Source: Kocuria marina
GTDB lineage: Bacteria; Actinomycetota; Actinomycetes; Actinomycetales; Micrococcaceae
Direction of reading: 5' to 3'
NCBI GenBank assembly: GCA_014652975.1
Contig: BMZV01000001.1
Span: forward strand, 62,001-126,000
DNA: 64,000 bases
A model generated the notes under the pieces. That model was not told the origin of the DNA. It was given only the letters and a program-made list of their open reading frames with translations, and ran no database searches. Positions within the stretch are counted from its first letter, which is position 1, and every line of letters begins with the position of its first letter. Of this stretch, positions 9,019 to 18,070 are shown piece after piece. A program made the translations under genes and the position numbers.

Positions 9019-9849
9019 TCAGCTCGCGACGACGCCGCTGCGCTCGCGTCCCGCGCGGGTGTCGAGTGCCCGGGTGCCCCGGTTGCGATCCCGGGCCAAG
9101 GCGATGATCCAGATCAGCAGGATCACGGCCGCGAGGCCGAACGCCGCGGTCCCCACGAACTGGGACGCGGGTTCACCGGAGGTGCGGGCCACCCCGATCC
9201 ACACGAGTGCCCACACCACGGCCGCGGCCACGGTGAAACGCGGACCCAGGAGCCGGGCGTAGACGGCGGTGAGGAGCACGGCGACCACGAGGACCGCCAC
9301 GGCGATCCACTCGTCCGCGGTGCCCCCGGAGCCCCAGCCCTCGGCGGTACCGGCGGCGGCCACATTGGTCGTTGCCGCGGCGGTGACCCAGCCCAGATAC
9401 AGACCGAACGTGCCGTCCACGATCACGCGTCCCACCAGGGTGGTGTGCGGGTGCTCGTGCAGTCGCTTGACCAGCACACCCAGGACCACGGCGAGCGCGA
9501 GGATCACCAGCACGCTGAGCCACAGCCAACCGCCCTGGATCACGAGCAGCCACGCGGCGTTGAGCACCATGGACACCCCGGCGAGCCAGCCGATCCGGCG
9601 CTCCCGGGTGGTCTCGGCCACGCTGGGCAGCCACTGCCGCACGGTGTATAGGAACAGGCCCACGTAGATCACGGACCAGATGGAGAACGCGGTGCCCGCC
9701 GGGGCGATCAGGGTCGCGTCCGAGTCCAGGGCCCCGCCGGCGGTGTTCGCCACCGAGGTCCCGATCACCCCGACTCCCACGAGTGTCCCGACGATGCAGA
9801 ACACCCCGCTCAGGGTCACGAAGATTCTGCGGCCGAGGTCGGAGTGCAT
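9019..9849 (-). CDS. TspO/MBR-like tryptophan-rich membrane protein
   Basis: 276 aa, about nine hydrophobic helices, longer than classical 160-aa TspO. The segment APAGTAFSIWSVIYVGLFLYT is the signature of the actinobacterial tryptophan-rich sensory-protein-like family; helices carry many Trp/Gly residues. TspO proteins bind tetrapyrroles or act in stress responses; a role for this longer branch is not established. Monocistronic. Confidence 0.75.
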   Translation of the reverse strand: MHSDLGRRIFVTLSGVFCIVGTLVGVGVIGTSVANTAGGALDSDATLIAPAGTAFSIWSVIYVGLFLYTVRQWLPSVAETTRERRIGWLAGVSMVLNAAWLLVIQGGWLWLSVLVILALAVVLGVLVKRLHEHPHTTLVGRVIVDGTFGLYLGWVTAAATTNVAAAGTAEGWGSGGTADEWIAVAVLVVAVLLTAVYARLLGPRFTVAAAVVWALVWIGVARTSGEPASQFVGTAAFGLAAVILLIWIIALARDRNRGTRALDTRAGRERSGVVAS

Positions 9850-9988
9850 CCGGGGTGCTCCTTTGGTCGTGGAGTGTCAACCCTACCGACCGCGGCGGTG
9901 CCGCCCTCGCGTGTTAACCGCGGGTTCGCGGCATCAGTACGTCCTCGAGCCAGGAGCGGGCCGCGCGGATCGGCGGCACCGCGCGGGA

Positions 9989-10810
9989 TCAGCGCTCCGC
10001 GAGCAGGAACGTGCGTAGCGCGGAGATGACCTCGTCCGGGCGGTCCGCGTGCACCCAGTGGCTCGCGCCGCGCACCGTGATCCGCACGGTTCGCGGGAAC
10101 AGCGCGCGCATCGCGGGGACGTCGCTGTCCTGGACGTAGTCGGAACGCTCCCCCGCGATCCACAGGACGGGCCCCGTGAAGGTGCGCCCGGCGACGTCGT
10201 CCGAGGGCCAGTCCCCGATGACACCCAGCTCGGCGTGGAGCAGACCCAGGTTGGGCTGCCACCCGAAACCACCGTCCCGGTGGCGCAGGTTCTGGAGGAG
10301 GAAACCGCGCACGTGGTCCTCGGGGATCTCGGGGCGCAGCGCGGCGTTGGCCTGGGAGCGGTGGGTGACGTCGCTCAGGTCCAGGCGCTGCAGGGCGTCC
10401 AGCAGGTGCTCGAACTCGCCCCGCCCGGCACCGGACTCCTGCGCGCCCACCGGGGAGATGTCCACGACCACGAGCCGGCGGACCAGCTCCGGGTGGCGCA
10501 GGGCCAGGATCATGGCGACCTTACCGCCCATCGAGTGGCCCACGACGTCCACGGGACCGTCCGCGGCGAAGGACTCGCGCAGCTCGGCGGCCACGGTGTC
10601 GGCCATGTCCGCGTAGCCGAACTCGTCCGTCCACGCGGAGTCCCCGTGATTGGGCAGGTCCACGAGCAGACTGCGGAACTCGGGTCGCAATCCCTTGGCG
10701 ATGTTCGTGAAGTTCTTGCCGCGGCCGAAGAGCCCGTGCAGGAACACGACGCGATGCGCGCCGTCTCCCACGAGCGTGGTCTTCACGAGGGGTTTCTGGT
10801 CCTGGGGCAC
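9989..10810 (-). CDS. Alpha/beta-hydrolase, YbfF/ABHD11-like
   Basis: 273 aa from GTG 10810. Seen: oxyanion loop FLHGLFGRGKNF, nucleophile elbow GHSMGG (Ser93), LVVVDISP, and the catalytic His in GASHWVHAD near the C-terminus. The HGLFG and DLPNHG motifs are those of YbfF, an acyl-CoA/short-chain esterase. Cytoplasmic, monocistronic. The natural substrate is unknown. Confidence 0.85.
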   Translation of the reverse strand: MPQDQKPLVKTTLVGDGAHRVVFLHGLFGRGKNFTNIAKGLRPEFRSLLVDLPNHGDSAWTDEFGYADMADTVAAELRESFAADGPVDVVGHSMGGKVAMILALRHPELVRRLVVVDISPVGAQESGAGRGEFEHLLDALQRLDLSDVTHRSQANAALRPEIPEDHVRGFLLQNLRHRDGGFGWQPNLGLLHAELGVIGDWPSDDVAGRTFTGPVLWIAGERSDYVQDSDVPAMRALFPRTVRITVRGASHWVHADRPDEVISALRTFLLAER

Positions 10811-10895
10811 GGGCCCAATCTACTGTGCGCGCCCACCGCGCCCCAAAGCGGACACCGCCCCGCACGCGGCGTGGATGCCGGGTACGGGGCGGTGG

Positions 10896-10913
10896 ATCCG
10901 GGACGTCCCGGAT
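10896..10913 (-). terminator. Perfect 18-bp palindrome after the DUF3072 gene
   Basis: ATCCGGGACGTCCCGGAT is self-complementary and lies 9 bp past the stop of the DUF3072 gene and upstream of the divergently oriented hydrolase start. It could serve as an intrinsic-type terminator without a U tract, or as a dyad protein site. Confidence 0.45.
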
Positions 10914-10922
10914 GAGGACGGA

Positions 10923-11261
10923 TCAGTTCTGCGAGCCCTTGAGCCGTTCGATGTGCTGGGACGCCTCCGCCTTGGTGAGATCCGCGGGCAGTTCCTCCCC
11001 GGCCTGCTTGGCGAGGGTGTCCAGGTAGGACTTCTGGGACGCGGTCATGGGCTCATCGCCGCTGACCCAGGTCGAGGGGTCCTTCTCGAGGGACGAGTCC
11101 TGAGCGTCACCGGTCGCACCGATGGTCTCGCCCTGGGGCGCGCCATTGGTCTCTCCCTGCGGAACGCCGTTGGCGGCCTGGTCGGGCAGGGCACCGTCCG
11201 GGGTGCCGTTCTCGAGCGGGGGCTGTCCGCCCTGGGGGTCCTGTGCGGGGGTTTCGGTCAT
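10923..11261 (-). CDS. DUF3072-domain protein
   Basis: 112 aa. The C-terminal half (EPMTASQKSYLDTLAKQAGE ... DLTKAEASQHIERL) matches DUF3072, a small helical domain common in Actinobacteria. The N-terminal half is low-complexity with degenerate repeats of NG-x-PQGET. Function unknown. ATG 11261 has a GGAG ribosome site upstream. Confidence 0.85.
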   Translation of the reverse strand: MTETPAQDPQGGQPPLENGTPDGALPDQAANGVPQGETNGAPQGETIGATGDAQDSSLEKDPSTWVSGDEPMTASQKSYLDTLAKQAGEELPADLTKAEASQHIERLKGSQN

Positions 11262-11399
11262 GACTGCTCCTTCGCTGGGTCTCGCGCCGGATCACCGGAT
11301 GTCGTGGTGTCGACGTTAGCCCCCGCTCCGCCTCCCCGCGAGGATGTTTCGCTCACGGCGCGCAAGGTCCCACCGCTCGTACCGATCCGCAGCGGGTGT

Positions 11400-13187
11400 T
11401 CACCGCACGATGCTGCGGTTGCTCCCGTCCTCGCGCCGCGTCCAGCCCTTGGCGTCCAGGTGTTCGAGCAGCGGTACGGCCACCCGGCGCGTGGTGCCCC
11501 ACGCCTGCCGCGCCTGGCTCGTGGTGAAAGGCTGGGGCAGCCGCGCGAGCTCGCGCATCGCAAGCGCGGGCGCGGTGGGCAACAGGACGACGTCGCCGGG
11601 TAACCGCAGCACCCGACCGAGCCGCTGCGCCGCCGCGAGTTCCCTCGGGCCGAGGCGCAGCTCCTGCAGTTCGTACGCCTCGGGCGCCGCGAACGGCTCC
11701 GCGCGCAAGCGCTTCTCGAGCGCGGCGATCGCCGCCTCCGCGGTGCCGAGCCCACCGCCGCGACCGGGGACCGTGATGTACCCGTCCCGTTCCGTGAGCT
11801 GCGCCCGGGCCACGACTGTGTCCAGGAGCCGACCGCCCGGTTCGCCGAGCGCTGTGCGGGCCGCGCCTCGGGGCAGTCCCGGGGCCAGGGGGTCGCGCTC
11901 GTGCGCGGCCTCGACCGCCGCTCGCAACTGCGTGGCCCACTCCGTGAGCCGGGGCACGTGGATCCACCATCCGTCCGCCACCACGACGTCGCCGGAGGGC
12001 GTCTCGTCCGCCGCGAACCCCAGCAGCCGCAACCGCTCGGTGCTCACCGCCCCGTACTTGACGGTTTCCGCCACGGGGTCGCCGTGGTCGGCGATGCCCG
12101 CGAGCCGAGCGGCCTCCCGGGCGGCCGCACCGCGCCGGTCCAAGGTGGGCGGGTCGACGTCGAGCACACGTGCACCCCCGACCGCGACCTGCGCCCCGGG
12201 ACTGCGCAGCACGAGCCGGTCCCCCGGCACGAGGGTCATCTCGTGGTCCAGCTGCAATCGGGCGTGATCGGCATTGAGCGGTCGCAACCGAGCGCCCACG
12301 CCGGCCGTTCCCGCGTGCACCACGATCTCGGCGGGCAGTTCGTCGAACGGAGCACCCCGCTCACGGCGGACCCCGATGACGCCCGCGCTCGGCCACGCGT
12401 CCGGGGTCACGAGCACGTCCCCACGGTGGATCGCGTCCTTGCTCGTGCCCCGCAGGTTCACGGCCACGCGGTGGGTGGGTCCGATCCGCGCCACGGAATC
12501 ATTCTGACTCTGGATCGAGCGCACGGTGACCACTTGCTTTCCCGCTCGACCGCGCAGGGTCAACCGGTCACCCGTGTGCAGGGTCCCGGCGGTCAGGGTC
12601 CCGGTGATCACGGTCCCGGCACCGGAAATCGTGAAGGCCCGATCGATCCACAACCGGATCCTGGCGTCCGGGTCCGGGCCGGGCACGCGGGAGAGCACCG
12701 CGTCCAGCGTGTCCCGGAACTCGTCGAGTCCGGTTCCCTTCCGCGCCGAGACGGCCACGGCGGGAGCGTCCGCGAGACCCGTGTGGGCGAGCTCCGCGCG
12801 CGCCCGCGCCACGACGTCGGCCACTCGCTCCGGAGCCCGATCCGCCTTGGTCACCACGATCATCCCGTACTCAATCCCGAGAGCAGCGACCGCATCCCGG
12901 TGGTCGCGGGACTGGGCCTGCCAGCCCTCGTCCGCGGCCACCACGAAGCACACCACCGGAGCCGGGCCCACACCGGCAAGCATGTTGCCCAGGAACCGCT
13001 CGTGCCCGGGGACGTCCACGAACGCCACATGCCTCCCCGAGGGCAGCTCGGTCCACGCGAACCCGAGGTCGATCGTGAGCCCGCGTCGCTTCTCCTCGTC
13101 CCACCGGTCCGGTTCGATCCCCGTGAGTGCTCGGACCAGGGTGGACTTGCCGTGGTCCACGTGACCGGCCGTGGCCACGACGTACAT
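11400..13187 (-). CDS. selB: Selenocysteine-specific translation elongation factor SelB
   Basis: 595 aa from ATG 13187. The GTPase domain shows G1 GHVDHGKST, the G3 element DVPGHE and G4 TKAD, followed by EF-Tu-like domains 2 and 3 and C-terminal winged-helix domains that recognise the SECIS hairpin. It delivers Sec-tRNA-Sec to the in-frame UGA of selenoprotein mRNAs. The start overlaps the selA stop by one base (TGATG), so selA and selB are translationally coupled. An in-frame start further upstream would only add selA sequence and is rejected. The obvious client is fdhA in the same locus. Confidence 0.95.
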   Translation of the reverse strand: MYVVATAGHVDHGKSTLVRALTGIEPDRWDEEKRRGLTIDLGFAWTELPSGRHVAFVDVPGHERFLGNMLAGVGPAPVVCFVVAADEGWQAQSRDHRDAVAALGIEYGMIVVTKADRAPERVADVVARARAELAHTGLADAPAVAVSARKGTGLDEFRDTLDAVLSRVPGPDPDARIRLWIDRAFTISGAGTVITGTLTAGTLHTGDRLTLRGRAGKQVVTVRSIQSQNDSVARIGPTHRVAVNLRGTSKDAIHRGDVLVTPDAWPSAGVIGVRRERGAPFDELPAEIVVHAGTAGVGARLRPLNADHARLQLDHEMTLVPGDRLVLRSPGAQVAVGGARVLDVDPPTLDRRGAAAREAARLAGIADHGDPVAETVKYGAVSTERLRLLGFAADETPSGDVVVADGWWIHVPRLTEWATQLRAAVEAAHERDPLAPGLPRGAARTALGEPGGRLLDTVVARAQLTERDGYITVPGRGGGLGTAEAAIAALEKRLRAEPFAAPEAYELQELRLGPRELAAAQRLGRVLRLPGDVVLLPTAPALAMRELARLPQPFTTSQARQAWGTTRRVAVPLLEHLDAKGWTRREDGSNRSIVR

Positions 13188-14494
13188 CAGCCCACCTCCG
13201 CGAGCGCCGCGCGCACGGCGGCGAGCAGGTCGGTGTCCCGCTCCTCGGGGACGCAGCGGGGGTCCACGAGGCACGCGCCGTCGTGCACGCGCGGCAGCAC
13301 GGCTGGCGTGCCGAGACGCAACGGGCGCGCGGCGGCCTCCGGGAGCCGCACGGCCCAGCCGGGCAGCGGGACACCGGGAGCACCACCCCCACCCACGCGA
13401 CCATCGTGCTCCACGACGTCGGCCCCCACCGCGGCGGCCAGGGCCTCCGCGCGCTCACGCACGCGCTGCGGGTCCGCGTGCAGGGCGCTCGCGACGGGGG
13501 TGGGACCGCCCCGCAGGGTGGCCTCGAGGGCGGCGAGGGTCAGTTTGTCCGCGCGCACGGCCCGGGCCAGCGGGAAGCGCGCAAGGCGGCGGATCGTCTC
13601 GGTGCGCCCGAGCAACAGACCCGCCTGGGGCCCGCCGAGCAACTTGTCCCCGCTCGCGATCACGGCGTCCGCGCCGGCCTCGAGCGCTTCCGACAGACTC
13701 GGCTCGTGGGGCAGCGCGGGATCCGGCGTGAGCAGGCCGCTACCCACGTCCACCACGAGCGCCACCCCGTGCTCGTCCGCGAGCGCCCGCAGCTCCCCGA
13801 GCGGCACCGAGGACGTGAAGCCGTCCACCCGGAAGTTGCTGGGGTGGACCTTGAGGATGCACCCGGTCTCCGGACCCATGGCGTCCCGGTAGTCGGCGCG
13901 GTGCGTGCGGTTGGTGGTCCCCACCTCGCGCAGCCGCGCACCCGTGGATTCCATGAGGTCGGACAAGCGGAACCCGGCACCGATCTCCACGAATTCGCCC
14001 CGGCTGATCAGGACCTCGCGCCCAGCGGCCAGCGCGGTCGTGGCGAGGACCAACGCCGCGGCACCGTTGTTGACGATCAGCGCATCCTCGGCGGCGGGGC
14101 ACGCGTCGAGCAGTGCCTGCCGCGCGGCGACACCCCGGCCGGAGCGCTGCCCGGTGGTCAGGTCCAGTTCCACGTCCACGTAGCCGGAGGCGTCCTGCAG
14201 GGCCTGGCGGGCGGCATCGGAGAGCGGAGCGCGGCCCAGGTTGGTGTGCACGACCACGCCCGTGGCGTTGAGCACCGGGGTCAATGAAGACGCGCCGCGC
14301 GCCGAGAGCTCGGTGACGACGGCGCTCGCGACGTCCTCGGGCGCGATCTCCCCCGCGCGTGCCCGGGCCTGCGCGGCCGTGATCGCGGCCCGCACCGCCG
14401 CGGCCCCCAGCCCGGCTCCCACGGACCCGATGCGAGGATCCGCGAGCAACCGGTCGGTACGGGGGATGCGGCTGCGGGGATCCGCTGCACTCAC
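13187..14494 (-). CDS. selA: L-seryl-tRNA(Sec) selenium transferase SelA
   Basis: 435 aa from GTG 14494, with a GAGGAG ribosome site. Pyridoxal-phosphate enzyme of the SelA family: the PLP lysine is K284 in SGDKLLGGPQAG, and the N-terminal tRNA-binding region and NATGVVVHTNLGRAPL are typical. It converts Ser-tRNA-Sec to Sec-tRNA-Sec using selenophosphate from SelD. Lies directly between selC and selB in one minus-strand cluster. Length matches bacterial SelA. Confidence 0.95.
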   Translation of the reverse strand: MSAADPRSRIPRTDRLLADPRIGSVGAGLGAAAVRAAITAAQARARAGEIAPEDVASAVVTELSARGASSLTPVLNATGVVVHTNLGRAPLSDAARQALQDASGYVDVELDLTTGQRSGRGVAARQALLDACPAAEDALIVNNGAAALVLATTALAAGREVLISRGEFVEIGAGFRLSDLMESTGARLREVGTTNRTHRADYRDAMGPETGCILKVHPSNFRVDGFTSSVPLGELRALADEHGVALVVDVGSGLLTPDPALPHEPSLSEALEAGADAVIASGDKLLGGPQAGLLLGRTETIRRLARFPLARAVRADKLTLAALEATLRGGPTPVASALHADPQRVRERAEALAAAVGADVVEHDGRVGGGGAPGVPLPGWAVRLPEAAARPLRLGTPAVLPRVHDGACLVDPRCVPEERDTDLLAAVRAALAEVG

Positions 14495-14535
14495 GGCAAC
14501 TCCTCGGGATCTGTGGCGGGCGAGTGCTCAAAAAG

Positions 14536-14630
14536 TGGCGGAGGCGGACGGGAATCGAACCCGCCAGACCGAGCTGCTCGGTCTCACCGGTTTTGAAGAC
14601 CGGGGCGCCCACCAGGACACGTACGCCTCC
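14536..14630 (-). tRNA. selC: tRNA-Sec (anticodon TCA)
   Basis: 95-nt tRNA with acceptor GGAGGCG paired to CGCCTCC, anticodon loop CTTCAAA in stem CCGGT/ACCGG giving anticodon TCA, a long variable arm (GACCGAGC/GCTCGGTC region) and T-loop TTCGATT. The 3' end GCCA is encoded. The long extra arm and the UGA-reading anticodon identify tRNA-Sec. It lies 41 bp upstream of selA on the same strand, so selC-selA-selB may be one transcription unit, while selD starts divergently at 14714. Confidence 0.96.
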
Positions 14631-14713
14631 GGGAGCGAATGTATCACCGCACTCGGACGCCCTCGGTCGTCATGCCTCAGTAGCCTGTCCGTCCCCACTC
14701 CTAGACTGGTCGC

Positions 14714-15757
14714 ATGACTTCCGAAGCCGCCCGCCCGTCCACGACCTCGCACCCGTCCGGGACCGGGATCGGCCGTCTCACGAGCTACGCCCACGGCGGT
14801 GGCTGCGCCTGCAAGATCCCGCCGGGCGAGCTCGAGGACGCCGTCAAGGGACTCACGGGCCAGAACTCCCCGGACGTCCTCGTGGGCCTGGACGACGGCG
14901 ACGACGCCGCGGCCGTCCTCGTGCGTCCCGACCTCGCGGTGCTCTCGACCGCCGACTTCTTCACCCCCGTGGTGGACGACGCCCGCGACTGGGGCCGGAT
15001 CGCCGCGGCGAACGCACTGTCCGACATCTACGCGATGGGCGGGACCCCCGTGGTCGCGATCAACCTCGTGGGCTGGCCCCGTGAACTGCTGCCCATGAGC
15101 CTGATGTCCGAGGTGCTGCAGGGCGGCCTGGACGTGGCCGCGCTCGCGGGCTGCCCCGTGATCGGTGGGCACTCGATCGACTCCCCCGAACCCACGTACG
15201 GCATGGCGGTCACCGGTACCGCAGATCCCGAACGCCTCATGCGCAACGACGCCGCCCGGCCTGGTCTGCCCATCACCCTGACCAAGCCGATCGGGGTGGG
15301 ACTACTCAATAACCGGCACAAGACCACGGGCGAGGTGTTCCCCGCCGCGATCGAGACCATGACCGCGCTCAATAAGGATGCGTCTCGCTCAGCCCTTGCG
15401 GCCGGGGTGCGTGCGGCCACGGACGTGACCGGTTTCGGTCTGCTGGGCCACCTGTACAAGATGTGCCGGGCCTCCGGGGTGGCCGCCACGCTCGACGCCT
15501 CCGCGGTTCCGCTCGTCGACGGCGCCGCGGACGCCCTGCGGGACGGTTTCGTCTCGGGTGGTACCCGCCGCAACCTGGACTGGGTGCGCCCGTTCCTGTC
15601 CGCGGGATTGGGAATCACGGAGGACCAGCTGCTCCTGCTCGCGGATGCCCAGACCTCGGGCGGACTGCTCGTGGTCGGGGAGGTCCCCGGCTATCCCGTG
15701 ATCGGGGAGACCACCGAGGTTCCCGCCGACGGCGACGCGCTCATCACCGTGCGCTGA
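14714..15757 (+). CDS. selD: Selenide, water dikinase (selenophosphate synthetase) SelD
   Basis: 347 aa. Makes selenophosphate from selenide and ATP. The N-terminal catalytic segment HGGGCACKIPPGEL has Cys31 and Lys34, equivalent to Cys17 and Lys20 of E. coli SelD; this is a cysteine rather than a selenocysteine version. The PurM-like ATP-binding domains follow (DDGDDAAAVL, TDVTGFGLLGHL). Divergent from selC/selA with about 80 bp between, convergent with the formate dehydrogenase operon. Confidence 0.95.
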   Translation: MTSEAARPSTTSHPSGTGIGRLTSYAHGGGCACKIPPGELEDAVKGLTGQNSPDVLVGLDDGDDAAAVLVRPDLAVLSTADFFTPVVDDARDWGRIAAANALSDIYAMGGTPVVAINLVGWPRELLPMSLMSEVLQGGLDVAALAGCPVIGGHSIDSPEPTYGMAVTGTADPERLMRNDAARPGLPITLTKPIGVGLLNNRHKTTGEVFPAAIETMTALNKDASRSALAAGVRAATDVTGFGLLGHLYKMCRASGVAATLDASAVPLVDGAADALRDGFVSGGTRRNLDWVRPFLSAGLGITEDQLLLLADAQTSGGLLVVGEVPGYPVIGETTEVPADGDALITVR

Positions 15758-15878
15758 GCGCGTCGTTCAACTCAACCCATTGCGCGAACCGTTCATCCGA
15801 CCGGTTGCGAGACGGCCTGCGCGGTCGTCCCGGGCATGTGTTCGCACGTGAGCGGGGCAGCCCCCCGCCACGGCAGAC

Positions 15879-16979
15879 TCAACCGGCGGTCGTGATCGAA
15901 TCGTCGATGATCCCGGCGGCGCGGCGCTTCTCGAGCCGGTTGCGCTGCGGGATCACGGTGTACCGGGGGTCCTTCACGGATTCCTTGCCGGCCCAGAACA
16001 CACCCCAGCGCGTGAGCGCGGAGGACGTCATGAGGGCGAGCCCCGAGGCTGCGGCGACCCAGCGGCGTCGTCCGCCAAGCAGAACGCCCGCGCCACCGAT
16101 GACCGACAGCCGTTCGCTCCACGTGAGCCACGCACCGGGCTTGCCCTGTTCGAGCGGCTCCACGGAGACGGGGTCCATGGCGCCCTTCATGACGTGCATG
16201 GCCGCGAGCTCCCCCGCGACCCCGGCCACCGCGAAGAACCGCGCGGGACCGGTCTCCGCCACGGGCGTGGTCACGAGCGCAAAGCCCCCGGACGCCAAGG
16301 ACGCCGAGCTGACGAACACGAACGGCAGGTGCGCGTGCATCTCGTGCCATGTGGGCACTGCGGTGTCCCCGAGCAGCACGGCGGTGTAGGCCGCGAGCGG
16401 CGCTCCGAGAACGCCGGAGGCCACGCTCGTGGGCAGCTCGAGCGCGTGCAGCACCGGGCGCAGGGGGCCGAGCGGGAGGCGTTCATCCGTCATCCGGTCC
16501 ACCTCGATCGCGGCGGCCACGCCCGCGTTGGTCGCGAAACCCGCAAGCAACCACGAACCCAGGCTCATGGGCGAGGTGGGCTTGACCGTGCGCATCATGT
16601 GCAGGAACCGTTCGGGGCGCCCGAGGTCCGCGACGAGCGCCACGGTCCCGAGGCTCGCCGCTCCCAGTGCACCCAGGCGACCGTTGCGACGCAGTGCGGG
16701 CCGGTCCGTGAGGTAGCCGCCCAGGGACAGCAGCGCGGAACCACCCGCGAGACCGCCCAGGAAGAGGTAGGACGCGATCTTGGAGTCCCACGGCGGGGCC
16801 TTGACGATCGGGCGGCCGTAGTAGGACGTGAACTCGGGCTCCGGCACCACGGGCACTTCGCGGGAACCGTCACCGCCACCGCGGCGGAAGGCTCCCCCGC
16901 CCGGGGTGCGGTTCTTGCGGCGTCGTTTGCCGCGCGGCTCCTGCGGCGGACGGTAGGCGTCGTACGGGGAAATGCTCAT
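15879..16979 (-). CDS. NrfD/PsrC-like membrane subunit of formate dehydrogenase
   Basis: 366 aa with an arginine-rich cytoplasmic N-terminus (about 60 residues) and roughly eight hydrophobic helices; contains LGRPERFLHMMRTVKPTSPMS, the NrfD-family signature. NrfD-type anchors exchange electrons with the quinone pool without heme. Its ATG overlaps the fdhB stop (ATGA), placing it third in the operon. It replaces the cytochrome b556 subunit of FDH-N/O type enzymes. Confidence 0.88.
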   Translation of the reverse strand: MSISPYDAYRPPQEPRGKRRRKNRTPGGGAFRRGGGDGSREVPVVPEPEFTSYYGRPIVKAPPWDSKIASYLFLGGLAGGSALLSLGGYLTDRPALRRNGRLGALGAASLGTVALVADLGRPERFLHMMRTVKPTSPMSLGSWLLAGFATNAGVAAAIEVDRMTDERLPLGPLRPVLHALELPTSVASGVLGAPLAAYTAVLLGDTAVPTWHEMHAHLPFVFVSSASLASGGFALVTTPVAETGPARFFAVAGVAGELAAMHVMKGAMDPVSVEPLEQGKPGAWLTWSERLSVIGGAGVLLGGRRRWVAAASGLALMTSSALTRWGVFWAGKESVKDPRYTVIPQRNRLEKRRAAGIIDDSITTAG

Positions 16980-18070
16980 GAGCGATCACCCGCCGTGAAC
17001 GCGACCGCGCCGAGCGCCAGCATGCCCACCATGGCCATGCCCGCACGCTTGAACATGCGCGGCAGGTCCGCCGTGGGGACGCGGGGATCCGGCGGCAGGC
17101 CGTACACCTCGGGCTCGTCGAGCAGCAGGAAGATGGACCCGGTTCCGCCCACGCCGTCCTTGGGGTTGGCGCCGTAGAGCCGCGCCTCGGTCTTGCCCTG
17201 CTCGTGCAACTGGGCGACGCGCTTCTGGGCCGACTCGAGCATGGTCTCGCGCTCGCCGTACTTGATGGACGTGGTGGGGCACGCCTGCGCGCACGCCGGG
17301 GTCTGGTCGTCCTTCATACGGTCGTAGCACAGCGTGCACTTCTGGGCGATCCCGTCCTGGGGGACCTTCACAGTGTCCGGCATGGGTGCCGCACCGCGCT
17401 GGGTCTTGGGCTCCACGAGACCGTCGTCGCGGCGCTCGATCACGCCGAACGGACAGCCGGCCACGCACGTACCGCAGCCGTTGCAGATGTCCTCCTGGAC
17501 CACCACGGTGCCGTACTCGGTGCGCAACAACGCGCCCGTGGGGCACACGTCCAAACACCCGGCGTGGGTGCAGTGCTTGCACACGTCCGAGGACATGAGC
17601 CACCGGAAGTCCGGGGTGTCCAGGACCGGGGAGTCGCCGTCCTGCGCGGTGGATGCGCCGCCGGTCGTGGCCGCGCTCCCGCACCCCCCTCCCCCGGACG
17701 AGCACCCGCAGCCACCGGACGCGGGTTCAGCCGACGACGACGCCGCGGGCGGACCCACGCGGGGCATCCCCAGGTCCACGAGCGCCCGCCCGGATTCCCG
17801 GGCCTGCTCGATGCGGTCCCGCGACTGCTCGATGAATGCCACGTGCCGCCACGTGTCCGCGCCCAGGCCGCCCGTGTTGTCGTACGAGGAACCCAGCAGC
17901 TCGTAGTCGGAGTCCGCGGGGTTGCGGTTCCACTCCTTGCACGCGACCTCGCACGCCTTGCACCCGATGCAGATGGAGGTGTCCGTGAAGAACCCGCGGC
18001 GCTCGTGCGGATGATCCCAGTGGGAGTCGTCCGCGAACCTGTCAGTGGGTGTCATCCGATCCGTGCTCAC
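16976..18070 (-). CDS. fdhB: Formate dehydrogenase iron-sulfur subunit
   Basis: 364 aa from GTG 18070 (AGAGGA ribosome site, GTGA overlap with the fdhA stop; ATG 18055 is an alternative). Four cysteine clusters for [4Fe-4S] centres are visible: CIGCKACEVACKEWN, CKHCTHAGCLDVCPTGA, CNGCGTCVAGCPFGV and CTLCYDRMKDD...CAQACPT. A C-terminal hydrophobic helix (AGMAMVGMLALGAVAF) anchors it as in FdnH. Between clusters 1 and 2 is an unusual Gly/Cys/Ser-rich insertion (GGCGCSSGGGGCGS). It passes electrons from FdhA to the NrfD-like subunit. Confidence 0.92.
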   Translation of the reverse strand: MSTDRMTPTDRFADDSHWDHPHERRGFFTDTSICIGCKACEVACKEWNRNPADSDYELLGSSYDNTGGLGADTWRHVAFIEQSRDRIEQARESGRALVDLGMPRVGPPAASSSAEPASGGCGCSSGGGGCGSAATTGGASTAQDGDSPVLDTPDFRWLMSSDVCKHCTHAGCLDVCPTGALLRTEYGTVVVQEDICNGCGTCVAGCPFGVIERRDDGLVEPKTQRGAAPMPDTVKVPQDGIAQKCTLCYDRMKDDQTPACAQACPTTSIKYGERETMLESAQKRVAQLHEQGKTEARLYGANPKDGVGGTGSIFLLLDEPEVYGLPPDPRVPTADLPRMFKRAGMAMVGMLALGAVAFTAGDRS

